Notes: generated by a model not told the origin, from the sequence alone. A stretch of 64,000 nt of DNA from CAVTGO01 sp963734275 (GCA_963734275.1 CAVTGO010000010.1:1-64000); one strand, 5' to 3'. Shown: positions 28,003-39,116, counted from the first letter of the stretch. Numbers and translations are program-made.

Positions 28003-28942
28003 GCGCACTTCCAGCAGGACGGGCACATGGCGATGCGGAATCCCAAGGGCCGCGTGAATTACGAACCGAACTCATGGACCGATGGCGGCCCGCGCGAAAA
28101 CCCAACGTTCGCGGCTTCCGTACGTTCCAGGAGGAGGCCGACGGGCCGAAGGTGCGCCTCCGCCCGGAAAGCTTTGCCGACCATTACAGCCAGGCGCGTC
28201 TGTTTTTCATCAGCCAGACGGAGATCGAGCAAAAGCACATCGGCGATGCGCTGGTGTTCGAGCTGAGCAAGTGCGAGCGGCCTGACATCCGCGTCCGCAT
28301 GGTCTCGCACCTCGTCAACATCCATGACGATCTCGCCGGAGCTGTTGCCAACGGTCTTGGCATCGAGCTTCCTGAAGCCGCGCCCGCCGCGCAGCCGACG
28401 CGTGATGATCTGGAGCCCTCGGAAGCGCTCAGTATCGTCCTGCGGGGCCCGGGGCGCTTTGAAGGGCGCAAGCTCGGCGTGCTTCTGACCGATGGCGCCG
28501 ATGCCGGCACCTTCAATGCGCTGGCCGCCGCGATCGAGGAGGAAGGCGCCATGCTCGAGGTCATCGCTCCCAAGATCGCGGGCGTCATGCTGTCCGACAA
28601 ATCGGCCGTCGCCGGCCCAGCAGAAGATCGATGGCGGGCCTTCGGTGCTGTACGACGCGGTTGTCGTTCTTGCATCCGAGGAAGGCGCGGCCCTTCTTGC
28701 GCGGGATGCCGCCGCGAAGGATTTCGTCTCGGATGCCTTCGCGCATTGCAAATACATCGGCTACAGCGCTGCCGCGGAGACCCTGTTCGTCAAGGCGGGG
28801 ATCTGGGACGATCTTGACGAGGGCTGCTTCCTGCTTGAAGGCGATGATGTAGCGGCCTTCATCGATTCGCTCTGCAAACCTGCGCCTGTGGGAGCGGGAG
28901 GCGGCGGTCGATCTCGACGCGCAGCCGGACGAGGCAGCTTGA
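28003..28942 (+). pseudogene. katE: Catalase HPII-type, C-terminal part, frameshifted
   Basis: This is the C-terminal portion of a large-subunit heme catalase. It begins at the join with FQQDGHMAMRNPKGRVNYEP and NSW, then (after a break near 28108) GFRTFQEEADGPKVRLR, QARLFFISQTEIEQKHIGDA and HLVNIHDDLAGAVANGLG. The extra flavodoxin-like C-terminal domain of large catalases follows: RKLGVLLTDGADAGTFNALA, AIEEEGAMLEVIAPKIAGV, and after a break near 28615, VLYDAVVVLASEEGAALLAR and HCKYIGYSAAAETLFVKAG. The end is TGA 28940-28942. The heme-binding N-terminal barrel is missing. The style is alphaproteobacterial. Confidence 0.8.
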
Positions 28943-28991
28943 AACCCCTTGGCGCTGCCGCGGTCGGCGGCGCCGCAAACCGGAGCAGGCC

Positions 28992-29526
28992 ATGGATACG
29001 TTTGAAGAGCTTTTCGAGGAAACGCTGAAAGACATCTACTACGCCGAGAAGGCCATCCTGAAGGCCCTGCCGAAAATGGCGAAGAAGGCGTCATCGGAAG
29101 ATCTTTCAGCCGCCTTCACCGCGCACTACGAGGAAACCCAGCAGCAGGTCGTCCGCCTCGAAGAAATTTTCGAGAGCATGGGCAAGAAGGCGCGCGCCAA
29201 GAAGTGCCCTGCCATCGATGGCATCCTAGAAGAGGGCGCTGAGATCATGAAAGAGGCCAAGGACGACACCATCCGCGACGCAGGCATGCTCGCCGCCGCG
29301 CAAGCGGTCGAGCATTATGAAATCTCGCGCTACGGCACGCTGAAGGCATGGGCCGAAAAGCTCGGCATGGACGATGCCGCGAGCCCTGCTCGACGAGACG
29401 CTGCAGGAGGAAAAGGCGACCGACGAAAAACTGACCGAGCTTGCCGATTCCGAGATCAACATCGAGGCGATGGAAGGCGAGGAGGACGAGAAGCCAGCTC
29501 GCCCGCGCAAGAAAAAACGCACCTGA
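28992..29526 (+). CDS. DUF892 (YciE-like) ferritin-like protein (one frameshift)
   Basis: The four-helix ferritin-like fold of the DUF892/YciE family is clear: MDTFEELFEETLKDIYYAEK, AFTAHYEETQQQVVRLEEIF, CPAIDGILEEGAEIMKEA and AAAQAVEHYEISRYGTLKAW. Glutamates and a histidine in ExxxxH-type pairs (E-HYEE, EHYE) are the likely metal ligands. A break near 29385 shifts the last part, which should read SLLDETLQEEKATDEKLTEL then a lysine- and arginine-rich tail PRKKKRT with TGA 29524-29526. The family is induced by osmotic and oxidative stress; exact function is unknown. It follows the catalase by 49 bases. Confidence 0.8.
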
Positions 29527-29665
29527 ACTGCCCGGCGAAACGCTGGACCCCGATGGACCGGGTTAAATCTTCGGCGGGGTCACGGTCTCATCCGTACCCT
29601 CGCCGAATGCACGTCGGGATCGCGAACAGAGCTGCGAAGCATTGGACCGCGCGAAGCCGTGAAAC

Positions 29666-30570
29666 CTAAGCTTTCAGCAAGCGTCGTAACGCACGCGCGT
29701 TCTTGGGGGCGTTAGCGCCGTAATCGTTGTTGAAGTAAACCCATGCCCGCTTTGCCCCGCTCGCCTTGATGCGTCTCGCCCATTCGGCAAGCTCCGCTTT
29801 GGAATAGTCGTGGCGGTACCAGCGTTCGGGGCCGTGCAGGCGCAGATAGATATCGTCCGCGGTCCGGACCAGCACATCCGGCAGGCGCGGCCCGCTGCAG
29901 GAACAGAAGATGGTGCCGGTTTCGCGGAAAGCGGCATAGACCGTCTCGTTCCACCAGCTCGCGTGACGGAACTCGACGACGTTGCGGCGGGCGGGATCGA
30001 GCTGGCGGAGGATCGCGTTCAGCCGCGCCTTCGAATAGTGAAAGCTTGGCGGCAGCTGGAACAGGAAGCAGCCCATCCGCTCGCCGAGGATATCGGCGAT
30101 CATGCCGAAGTCCTTCACGAGCGTCTTGGTGCCGCTGAACTTTTTGATGTGGGTGATGAGCTCGCAGACTTTGACCGTATAGACAAAGCGGCGCTTTCCC
30201 GGTTGCCGCCGCCAGGCGTTGACGTTCGCAACCGTCGGCCATGAATAGAAAGAGGCGTTGATCTCGACGGTGTCAAAGCGCCTGGCGTAGTGCGAGAACC
30301 ACTTATCGGTGGGCAAGTCGGCAGGATAGAAAAGGCCGCGCCACTTCCAGTAGAACCATCCGGAACAGCCGACATAGACGAGCGGCTCCTCCGGCAGCTC
30401 TCTCGCGTCGCCTCGAGGGTCTGCTTTCCAGTTTAAGCCGGGCGGCATGCATCTTCGCGGCGCGGCCAATATTGTCGTTGCGCTGCTTCTCGCGGCGCGC
30501 CTGGCGCCGCGCTCGCCGCTCTTCCCGCGTGAGTGGGCGTTCCTGCGGACTTGTTGGTGTTGCCGGCCAT
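29666..30570 (-). CDS. DUF72 family protein
   Basis: DUF72 proteins form a TIM-barrel family without an assigned reaction. The core is intact in one frame: LVYVGCSGWFYWKWRGLFYP, THYAR-type RRFDTVEINASFYSWPT, FVYTVKVCELITHIKKFSG, MGCFLFQLPPSFHYSKARLN, NVVEFRHASWWNETVYAAF and RAWVYFNNDYGANAPKNARAL. The N-terminus is less certain. The ATG at 30570 has a strong GAGAGGGG ribosome site and starts MAGNTNKSAGTP, but a break near 30530 and another near 30430 separate it from the core. In-frame alternatives are 30448 and 30649. The N-terminal extension is rich in R and K (REERRARRQARREKQR). Confidence 0.78.
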
Positions 30571-30716
30571 TACGTTTCCCCTCTCCCCTCTCTAACGGAT
30601 ATTCCGGCGGATTAAGTTCCTTGCTTCGCGGGGCGGGAATCCGCGCCATACGGATGAGCTTGAGAGTTCCGGCATATGCCGGGGAACCGGCGGCCAGGCG
30701 AACTGGTTAGCGGCGC

Positions 30717-31429
30717 ATGCAGAATTCAATGAGCAGCGGCGCGCAGAACGTTTTGCCAGGTCTATCGGGCCTGCCCGAGGGCTTCCGCTACAAACCGGGC
30801 CTCATAGACCAGCAGCAAGAACAAGCGCTGATCGCGCGCATGCGCGAGCTCGAATTCGCGCCGTTCCAGTTTCACGGTTTCGAGGGCAAGCGGCGCGTCA
30901 TCTCCTACGGCTGGAGATAGATTTCAACGGCGGGGGCCTCAAGAAGGCGGAGGATCTTCCGGCCTTCCTGCTGCCGGTACGCGATGCCGCCGCAGCTGCC
31001 TTCGGCATTGAAAGCGCGTCGCTTGAGCAAGCCCTCGTGCTCGAATATCCGCCCGGGTCGACGATAGGCTGGCACCGCGACCGGCCGGTTTTCGGAGACG
31101 TCGTCGGCGTCTCGCTGCTTTCGCCCTGCACGTTCAGGTTTCGCAGGAAGGCTGGCGCGAAGTGGGAACGCCGCTCACTTATCGCGGAGCCGCGTTCCGC
31201 GTACATCCTGCAAGTCGCTGCGCGCAACGAGTGGGAGCACAGCATTCCGGCAGTCCCCGAGCAGCGCTATTCGATCACATTCCGCAGCCTTCGCGAAACG
31301 CCAACGCTAGGGCGCTATGAGATGCCAGACGGAGCCATTGCAGAACACAAGCTGGTTACCGTTCGCGTGATATTTTATGGAGCCGGCGAAGATCAGGCCA
31401 TGCCGAGCGCGTTTTCATCTTTGCGGTAG
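30717..31429 (+). CDS. AlkB-like Fe(II)/2-oxoglutarate dioxygenase (one frameshift)
   Basis: AlkB-type enzymes remove alkyl groups from nucleic acids or proteins. The N-terminal piece LPEGFRYKPGLIDQQQEQAL and FAPFQFHGFEGKRRVISYGW breaks at about 30917. It continues as DFNGGGLKKAEDLPAFLL and LEYPPGSTIGWHRDRPVFGD. The iron ligands are H and D of WHRDRP and the distal H of EWEHSIPAV; the 2-oxoglutarate arginine is in RYSITFRSLRE. The family usually ends about there. The remaining residues to 31429 may come from a different block, because a minus-strand gene fragment ends at 31393 inside it. No signal peptide. Confidence 0.78.
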
Positions 31430-31885
31430 ATGATGCCGTCAGCAGTGCCGCTGCGGGCGTAAAGCGCGCCGTTGTGAGACTCGTAAAAGAGCGAGTTGAT
31501 CTCGTCTCCGTGGCGTCAAAAAGTCTGTCGTCCAGTCGCCTGCGGCGTCGCAGTTCGTCGCCGTGTCGGAGCAATAGATCAGTCCGCTAGTGGTGGTCCC
31601 GGCATAGAGAATGCCGTTGGCGACATCGAAGGCTAACGAAGCGATATAGGATTTTGACGAGTTATAGCTCGTGGTCCAGTCGCGTGCGGCATCGCAGTTG
31701 GTGGCGGTGTTGCAGCGATAGATAATGCCGCCAAAAAGACTGCCTGCATACAGCACGCCGTGAGTGGAGTTGAAGACGAGGGAGTAGATGCCTGTTTCTG
31801 ACGTGTCGTAGCTCGTGGTCCAGTAGCCTGCGGCATCGCAGTCCGTGGCGGTGTCGCAGCGATAGATGCGGGCCACATTATCGAG
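31393..31885 (-). pseudogene. Beta-repeat protein fragment, about 45-residue repeats
   Basis: Three or more repeats share the pattern IYRCDTATDCDAAGYWTTSY, then ETGIYSLVFNSTHGVLYAGS and a GGIIYRC link to the next unit. The second and third repeats read NTATNCDAARDWTTSYNSSK and SDTATNCDAAGDWTTDF. A break near 31520 moves to INSLFYESHNGALYARSG and IIYRKDENALGMA, ending at 31393-31395. Each unit has two conserved cysteines and one tryptophan, like beta-propeller blades of secreted proteins. The 5' end is lost at about 31885. Base use is unlike both neighbours, so it is probably a separate insertion of foreign sequence. Confidence 0.5.
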
Positions 31886-32299
31886 GCGCGGCTTGAAACA
31901 AGGAAGCAGTGGCGGAGTGGCTGGGGGTCGCCGGGGCGAGATGCTGAGCCGCGCGCTCAAGGACGCCGGCTGCGTGACACGAAAGCGCAAGGTCCGGCGC
32001 AAGCTGCTGGACTAAGCTCGGGTGCGGCGTTTCGGGCGGCGTGCCTCGCGCTGCGCTACGCGTCTCAGTGAAGGCTCCACGAGTTTACGCTGCCTCTCCG
32101 CTGCCGCGCCGACATCGGCGTCACAAGCCAGACGAGAACCGGCCCAAGGCTCACCGAATACTGACGGCTCGCGCGGACGCCAGAACCCCCCGCGGAAACA
32201 ACAGCCGCGCTACCCCAGCTGACCCAAACTTGCGAAGGCCGCCAGAGCAGCTTCATCCGCACCGGAAAAAAAGCGAAACGGGTTCATGGTTCGCGGGAC
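31886..32299. other. Gene-poor stretch between fragments
   Basis: A short plus-strand end SRALKDAGCVTRKRKVRRKL, stopping at TAA about 32013, could be the tail of an unknown gene. Otherwise I see no coding frame with protein-like content. The stretch lies between a truncated repeat protein and an alphaproteobacterial pair, so one or more joins may be inside it. Confidence 0.35.
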
Positions 32300-32599
32300 C
32301 TAGAGCAGGTCGAGGGACTGACACCGGATGATAATTTCATCCTGATCGAAGGCTTGTTCGAGCCGCTGGCGTAAGCCGGCCCAATACTCGCGTTCTACGC
32401 TCTCCGTCATGACTTCGATGACGGCGATATCGTCGAGCTCCGTCGTGGCGCCCGTGCTCCAGCGTCCCTCGGCGGGCGCACGGATGAAGCTGGTGACCCC
32501 TCCGAACCTGCTGGTCAGTTCCTGCGCCAGCTGCTGGTACTTTGCCTTATCGCTCTGCGGAGACATAGGCAGAAGTATCTGCACAAGATATTTCATCAC
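32300..32599 (-). CDS. Small conserved hypothetical protein
   Basis: The 99-residue product (GTG start at 32599, or ATG at 32596) reads MKYLVQILLPMSPQSDKAKY, LTSRFGGVTSFIRAPAEGRW, LDDIAVIEVMTESVEREYWA and ends with FDQDEIIIRCQSLDLL. It looks like a small alpha-beta ferredoxin-like fold, comparable in layout to small dimeric enzymes or regulators, but I do not recognise the family. Its start overlaps the stop of the isochorismatase-type gene by 4 bases (GTGA), so the two are coupled. Confidence 0.6.
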   Translation of the reverse strand: MMKYLVQILLPMSPQSDKAKYQQLAQELTSRFGGVTSFIRAPAEGRWSTGATTELDDIAVIEVMTESVEREYWAGLRQRLEQAFDQDEIIIRCQSLDLL

Positions 32600-32830
32600 G
32601 CCCGCCAGTTGCGCAGGACATTTTCCGCAGTCGCAATCTCAAGCTGCTCGCCGAACCTGCCGCGATAGAATTCCATGAGCGCGTCGTGCGCTTCATCGGA
32701 TGAGCTGCAAACCGCGTCGGTCACGACGATAGTCCAAAGGCCCCAGTCGATTGCCCCCATGACGGTCGCCTGCACGCACACGTCGGTTTCACCGCCGGAG
32801 ATGACGAGGGTATCGACGCCTTTATCCAGC
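32596..32830 (-). pseudogene. Isochorismatase-type cysteine hydrolase, C-terminal fragment
   Basis: The fragment begins at the block join with KGVDTLVISGGETDVCVQAT, which includes the catalytic cysteine of the isochorismatase-like fold (GGETDVCV). It continues as GAIDWGLWTIVVTDAVCSSS and EAHDALMEFYRGRFGEQLEI, and ends RNWRA. The family includes nicotinamidases and N-carbamoyl hydrolases; the substrate cannot be told from the remaining 75 residues. The N-terminal aspartate and lysine of the catalytic triad are missing because the sequence switches to carB at about 32832. Confidence 0.75.
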
Positions 32831-32832
32831 GG

Positions 32833-34960
32833 CCGCCGAGGACGTAGCTCGGCCGGACGACCACCGGGTAGCCGATCCGCGCCGCCACCGCTCGCGCCTC
32901 GCCCATGTCGCGCGCCTCTCCGTGAGGCGGCGCCGCGATACCGAGCTCTTGCAGTAGCTCGGCGAACTTCCCGCGATCCTCGGCGAGGTCGATCGCGGAT
33001 GCCGGCGTACCGAGCACCCGGTACCCGGCCGCCTCGAGGTCGTGCGCCAGGCGGAGCGGTGTCTGCCCTCCGAGCTGGCAGATCACGCCGACGGGTCCTC
33101 CGCCTCGCAGACGGCCAGGACGTCCTCGGTCGCGAGCGGTTCGAAGTACAGTCGCGAGCTGGTGTCGTAGTCGGTGGAGACCGTTTCCGGATTCGAGTTC
33201 ACCATCACGGCCTCGTACCCGGCCTCGCGCAGCGCGTACGCCGCGTGGACGCAGGCGTAGTCGAACTCGATGCCCTGGCCGATCCGGTTCGGTCCGGCAC
33301 CGAGGATGATCACACGCGGCCGATCGGCCGGCATGACCTCGTCCTGCTCTTCGTAGGTCGAATAGTGGTACGGCGTCCGCGCGGGGAACTCGCCGGCGCA
33401 CGTGTCGACGGTCTTGAAAACAGGTCGCACACCGAGCGCGGTGCGGCGCGCCCGCACGTCCGCCTCCTGCGTGCCCGTCAACGCGGCGATCCGCCGGTCC
33501 GACAACCCCGCCCGCTTCGCGTCGGTGAGCTCCGCAGGACCCAACTCGTCGAGCTCCCGGCCTTGCAACGCAACGCTCTCCTCGACCACCTGCGAGAACT
33601 GGTCGACGAACCAGGGGTCGATGCCGGTCGCCCGTGCGAGCTCCTCGACGCTGCCGCCCTCGCGGAGGGCGCGTTCCACCTGGTGCAGGCGGGTCTCCGT
33701 CGGGAGGGCGGGTCGCCCTCGGCCGCTCCCTCCCAGCCGAGGTCCGCTCGCGTGCGCTCGAGCGACCGCCACGCCTTGCCGAGGGCCTCGCGGAACGTCC
33801 GGCCGATCGCCATCACCTCGCCGACGGACCGCATCGTGGACGAGAGCACCGGGTCCGACTCGGGGAACTTCTCGAACGCGAAGCGGGGGACCTTCACGAC
33901 CACATAGTCCAGCGTCGGTTCGAACGCGGCGGGGGTGACGCCGGTGATGTCGTTCCGGATCTCGTCGAGCGTGTACCCGACGGCCAGCAGCGCGGCGATC
34001 TTCGCGATCGGGAACCCCGTGGCCTTCGACGCGAGCGCCGAGCTCCGCGACACGCGCGGGTTCATCTCGATCAGGACCTGGCGACCGGTGGCGGGGTCGA
34101 CGGCGAACTGGATGTTCGAGCCGCCGGTCTCCACGCCGATCGCGCGGATGCACGCGAGCGCGGCATCGCGCATCCGCTGGTACTCCCGGTCCGTGAGCGT
34201 CATCGTCGGCGCCACCGTGATCGAGTCTCCCGTGTGCACGCCCATCGGGTCGACGTTCTCGATCGAGCAGATCACGACCGCGTTGTCCGCGGCGTCGCGC
34301 ATCACCTCGAGCTCGAACTCCTTCCATCCGGCGATCGACTCCTCGACGAGGATCTCCGTGGCCGGGCTGAGCTCCAGGCTCCGGGCCGCGAGGGGCGCGA
34401 GTCCCTCCCGATCCGACGCGAAGCCGCTCCCTCCCCGCCGAGCGTGAACGAAGGCCGGACGATCACCGGATACCCCAGGTCGTCGCCGAGCGCCAGGGCG
34501 TCCCCGACCGTGTGCGCGATGCCGGCCCGCGGGACCTGGAGTCCCGCGTCGGTCATCGTCTGCTTGAAGCCGCTCCTGTCCTCGGCCCGGTGGATCGCCT
34601 CGAGGCCCGCGCCGATCAGCCGGACGCCCAGCCGATCCAGGTCACCCGATCCACCGAGCGCCACCGCGAGGTTCAGCGCGGTCTGGCCGCCGAGCGTCGG
34701 CAGCAAGACGTCCGGCCGCTCGCGCTCGATGACCGACAGGACCGACTCGGGGGTGAGCGGCTCCACGTACGTGCGATCGGCGAACTCCGGGTCGGTCATG
34801 ATCGTCGCGGGGTTCGAATTCACGAGCGAGACGTGGAACCCCTCGGCACGCAGCACCTTGCATGCCTGTGTGCCGGAGTAGTCGAACTCGCATGCCTGCC
34901 CGATCACGATCGGACCCGAGCCGACGACGAGGATCCGCGAGATGTCGGTCCGCCTCGGCA

Positions 34961-34961
<1 letters not shown>
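32833..34961 (-). CDS. carB: Carbamoyl-phosphate synthase large subunit, truncated, frameshifted
   Basis: CarB makes carbamoyl phosphate for pyrimidines and arginine. The start is ATG 34961 (MPRRTDISRILVVGSGPIVI), overlapping the carA stop as TGATG. The N-terminal ATP-grasp domain shows GQACEFDYSGTQACKVLRAE, NSNPATIMTD, SIENVDPMGVHTGDSITVAP and EMNPRVSRSSALASKATG. The oligomerisation domain and the start of the second half (ILGAGPNRIGQGIEFDYACV, NSNPETVSTDYDTSSRLYFE) follow. Breaks occur near 34435, 33710 and 33090. About 710 of the usual 1070 residues remain. It ends at VVVRPSYVLGG where another genome begins. Confidence 0.85.
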
Positions 34962-36097
<1,136 letters not shown>

Positions 36098-36101
<4 letters not shown>

Positions 36102-37393
36102 CGCGTCGCCTTCCCGTCGGCCACCACGAGCTCGCCCCGGTACACCGTGTGGACGACGCGACCTCGTAGGCTCCGGCCGAGGAACGCGCTGTTGCGGCTG
36201 CGCGATGCGAACGGCGGCTCGACCACCCACTCGGCCGAGGGGTCGAACGCCACGAGGTTGGCCGGGCGGCCGGGCTCGAGCGGCCCGCCGTGGCCGCCGG
36301 CGCCGAGGATCCGCGCGGGGGCGGCCGATAGTGCCTCGATCGCTCGACCGAGCGGGAGCACCCCGGGCTCGACCAGGTGCGTGAGGATCGCGGCGAGGGC
36401 GGTCTCAAGTCCGATCGTGCCCGGCGGCGCGCGATCGAACTCGGCCTCCTTCTCCTCCACCGCGTGCGGCGCATGATCCGTCGCGACGGCGTCGATCGTG
36501 CCGTCGGCGAGGGCCGTTCGGAGGGCGTCGCGATCCTCGGGCGAGCGCAGGGGCGGGCTCACCTTGAAGTTCGTGTCGTAGGTCAGCAGGTCCTCGTCGC
36601 TGAACACGAGGTGGTGGGGGGTCACCTCGGCGGTGACGCGCAGCCCCTCGGCCTTCGCGCGGCGGACCATCTCGATCGAACCGGCCGACGAGAGGTGGCA
36701 GAGGTGAAGGCGGCCGCCCGTCAGGCGCGCGACCGCGATGTCGCGGGCCACGATCACCTCCTCCGCCTCACGCGGCTGTCCCGTGAGTCCGAGGGAGTAC
36801 GAGTGGGACCCTTCGTGCATCTGGCCGCCCTCGGCGAGCGAGGCGTCCTCGCAATGCTCCGCGATCACCACGCCGTCGAAGGCGCGCGCGTAGGTGAGCG
36901 CGTTGCGCAGGATCCGCGCGTCGGGGACACATCGCCCGTCGTCGCTGAACATCCGTACGCCGGCCTCGGCCATCTCGCCGAGCTCGGCCATCGCCTCGCC
37001 CTGCAGACCTCTCGTGATCGCGCCCACCGGGAACACGTCGCAGAGGCCGGCGCGCAACGCGAGGTCACGCACCTCGTGGATCACGGCCGCCGAGTCCGCT
37101 ACGGGCTCCGTGTTGGCCATCGGCGCGACCGCCGTGAACCCACCGAGCGCCGCCGCCCGGCAGCCGGTCTCCACGGTCTCCTTGTCCTCGCGGCCGGGCT
37201 GCCGCACGTGCGTGTGCAGGTCGACCAGGCCCGGCGCCAGGACGAGGCCGTCGGCGTCGACCTCCGTCGCGCCCGCGCCACCCGCCTCCGCAGGGGCGAT
37301 CCGCCCGTCCTCCACCAGCACGTCGGCCGTCCCGTCGCGGCCGGAGGCCGGATCCACGACGCGGGCGCCCCGCAGGACGATCCGCTCAGCCAT
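36098..37393 (-). CDS. pyrC: Dihydroorotase, type I
   Basis: Dihydroorotase closes carbamoyl aspartate to dihydroorotate. The 431-residue amidohydrolase has metal ligands in LVDLHTHVRQPGREDKETVE, a further histidine in GVVIAEHCEDASL and in RLHLCHLSSAGSIEMVRRAK, and the catalytic aspartate in IDAVATDHAPHAVEEKE. The C-terminal beta domain ends RGELVVADGKATR. The start at 37393 overlaps the pyrB end by 8 bases and the stop overlaps the carA start, so the operon is tightly coupled. Confidence 0.94.
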
Positions 37394-38312
37394 CGGCGGC
37401 TCCCGTCCCCCCGAGCAACAGGTACAGGAGGGACATCCGGATCGCGATGCCGTTGGTCACCTGCTCCTCGATCACGGAGCGCGGCAGGTCGGCCACGTCG
37501 GAGTCGATCTCGACGCCACGGTTCATCGGCCCCGGGTGCATCACGAGCGCCCCTTCGGGCAGCGTTGCCACACGCTCCCTGGTGAGCCCGAAGAGACGGG
37601 CGTACTCGCGGACGCTCGGGAAGAACTGCTGACGCTGCCGCTCGGTCTGCACCCGGAGCATGTAGCAGACGTCGAGCTTCGGCAGCACCGAGTCGATGTC
37701 GTAGCTCACCTGGACGCCCCAGGCTTGCGCCTCGGGCGGGATCAGCGTGGGCGGGCCCACCAGGGTGACCTCGGCGCCCATCTTCACCGCGGCCAACGAG
37801 AGCGAGCGCGCCACGCGCGAGTGTAGGACGTCGCCGACGATCGCCAGCCGCAGCCCCTCGAGCCGCCCCAGCCGGTCGCGCATCGTGTAGAGGTCCAGCA
37901 GGGCCTGCGTCGGATGCTCGTGCGTTCCGTCGCCGGCGTTCAGCACGCTGCCCTTCACCCACTTCGTCAGCGTGAGCGGCGCCCCGCTCGAGGCGTGCCG
38001 GATCACGACCGCGTCGGCTCCCATCGCCTGGAGCGTGAGCGCCGTGTCCTTCAGGCTCTCGCCCTTGGACACGCTGGAGCCGCTCGTCGAGAAGTTGATC
38101 ACGTCGGCCGACAGCCGCTTGGCGGCCAGCTCGAAGCTGATCCGCGTGCGCGTGGAGTTCTCGTAGAACAGGTTCACGACGGTGCGCCCGCGCAGCGCCG
38201 GCACCTTCTTGATCACGCGCGTCCCCACCTCGCGGAACGATTCGGCCGTGTCCAGGATCCGCACGACGTCGTCGGCGGTCACGTCGTGGATCGACAGCAG
38301 GTGCTTGTTCAT
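37386..38312 (-). CDS. pyrB: Aspartate carbamoyltransferase catalytic subunit
   Basis: This enzyme makes carbamoyl aspartate. The 308-residue protein starts MNKHLLSIHDVTADDVVRIL at 38312. The carbamoyl-phosphate site is FYENSTRTRISFELAAKRLS with INFSTSGSSVSKGESLKDTA. Later motifs are VIRHASSGAPLTLTKW, GDGTHEHPTQALLDLYTMRD and VMHPGPMNRGVEIDSDVAD. No regulatory subunit (PyrI) is encoded beside it, as in most Gram-positive operons. The start overlaps the pyrR stop by 4 bases (ATGA). Confidence 0.94.
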   Translation of the reverse strand: MNKHLLSIHDVTADDVVRILDTAESFREVGTRVIKKVPALRGRTVVNLFYENSTRTRISFELAAKRLSADVINFSTSGSSVSKGESLKDTALTLQAMGADAVVIRHASSGAPLTLTKWVKGSVLNAGDGTHEHPTQALLDLYTMRDRLGRLEGLRLAIVGDVLHSRVARSLSLAAVKMGAEVTLVGPPTLIPPEAQAWGVQVSYDIDSVLPKLDVCYMLRVQTERQRQQFFPSVREYARLFGLTRERVATLPEGALVMHPGPMNRGVEIDSDVADLPRSVIEEQVTNGIAIRMSLLYLLLGGTGAADG

Positions 38313-38872
38313 GACCGCCCTCCCACGGCCGCGTCGGTCCGCTCCTGCATGACGACGGCGTCCTCGCCGTCGACCTCGCGCAGCGCGACCCGCACGATCT
38401 CGTCCTTGCGCGACGGCACGTTCTTCCCGACGAAGTCCGCCCGGATCGGCAGCTCCCGGTGGCCTCGATCGACGAGGACGGCGAGCTGGATGGCGGTCGG
38501 CCGGCCGAAGTCGACGAGCGCATCGAGCGCGGCTCGGATCGTCCTGCCCGTGAACAGGACGTCGTCGACCAGGACCACCGTGCGCCGGTTGATGTCGAAC
38601 CTGACGTTCGTCTCGTGGACCTCGGGCGCCTCCGAGCGCAGGCCGATGTCGTCGCGGTAGAAGGTGATGTCGAGGGCCCCCACCGGGACCTCGACGCCCT
38701 CGATCCGGGCGATCTCCGCCGCGAGGCGGCGGGCGAGGTCGTCTCCGCGAGCCGCGATCCCGACGAGCACGAGCTCCTCCGCCCCCCGGTTGCGCTCGAG
38801 GATCTCGTGGGCGATCCGCGTCACGGCCCGGCGGACCTCGGCCTCGTCCATGAGGCGCACGGAGGCGGTCAC
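38309..38872 (-). CDS. pyrR: PyrR regulator / uracil phosphoribosyltransferase
   Basis: PyrR binds pyr mRNA leaders when UMP or UTP is high and shuts the operon down; it may also have phosphoribosyltransferase activity. The 187-residue protein has the PRPP-binding loop TVVLVDDVLFTGRTIRAALD. It also has EELVLVGIAARGDDLARRLA and VPVGALDITFYRDDIGLRSE, which are typical of PyrR rather than Upp. It is the first gene of the pyr operon, and a matching PyrR-binding RNA element lies in its own leader. Confidence 0.93.
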   Translation of the reverse strand: MTASVRLMDEAEVRRAVTRIAHEILERNRGAEELVLVGIAARGDDLARRLAAEIARIEGVEVPVGALDITFYRDDIGLRSEAPEVHETNVRFDINRRTVVLVDDVLFTGRTIRAALDALVDFGRPTAIQLAVLVDRGHRELPIRADFVGKNVPSRKDEIVRVALREVDGEDAVVMQERTDAAVGGRS

Positions 38873-38957
38873 GCGCTCGCCCGGGGCCGGACACCGGAAA
38901 CGGGAACGCCCGGTCGCGGATGCGACTGGGCGTCGTGGTCGTGCGCCAACTCCCGCT

Positions 38958-38990
38958 CCCTTCCCGGCCTCACGGGACCGGACTTAAAGG
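38958..38990 (-). promoter_or_regulatory. PyrR-binding RNA element in the pyr leader
   Basis: On the minus strand the leader reads TTTAAGTCC, then the hairpin CCGG-TCCCGTGAGG-CCGG (stem bases 38964-38967 and 38978-38981), then GAAGGGAG. The loop and flank match the PyrR anti-antiterminator consensus (UCCNGNGAGGY). A GC-rich segment between it and the GTG/ATG region could form the attenuator or a site that blocks translation. The element lies about 90 bases upstream of the pyrR start. Confidence 0.8.
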
Positions 38991-39006
38991 GGAAGACCTC
39001 TGGAGA

Positions 39007-39035
39007 AGGATAGCCGCGACCTCGCCGACACACAA
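39007..39035 (-). promoter_or_regulatory. Probable promoter of the pyr operon
   Basis: On the minus strand TTGTGT (39035-39030) and TATCCT (39012-39007) are separated by 17 bases, a fair sigma-70 match. Transcription would start about 10 bases before the TTTAA that opens the PyrR element. Confidence 0.5.
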
Positions 39036-39116
39036 CGAGGGTCCGGCGTGCCCGCAGCGCGCCGAACCGCCCGGCCTGGCCTACACTAGGGAGCCGACCC
39101 CGAGGAAGGAAGACCG

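Noticed and set aside
32829..32836. GCGGCCGC at a join as a cloning site
   Set aside because: In GC-rich carB this octamer arises naturally from Gly-Gly-Arg codons; no vector sequence is nearby.
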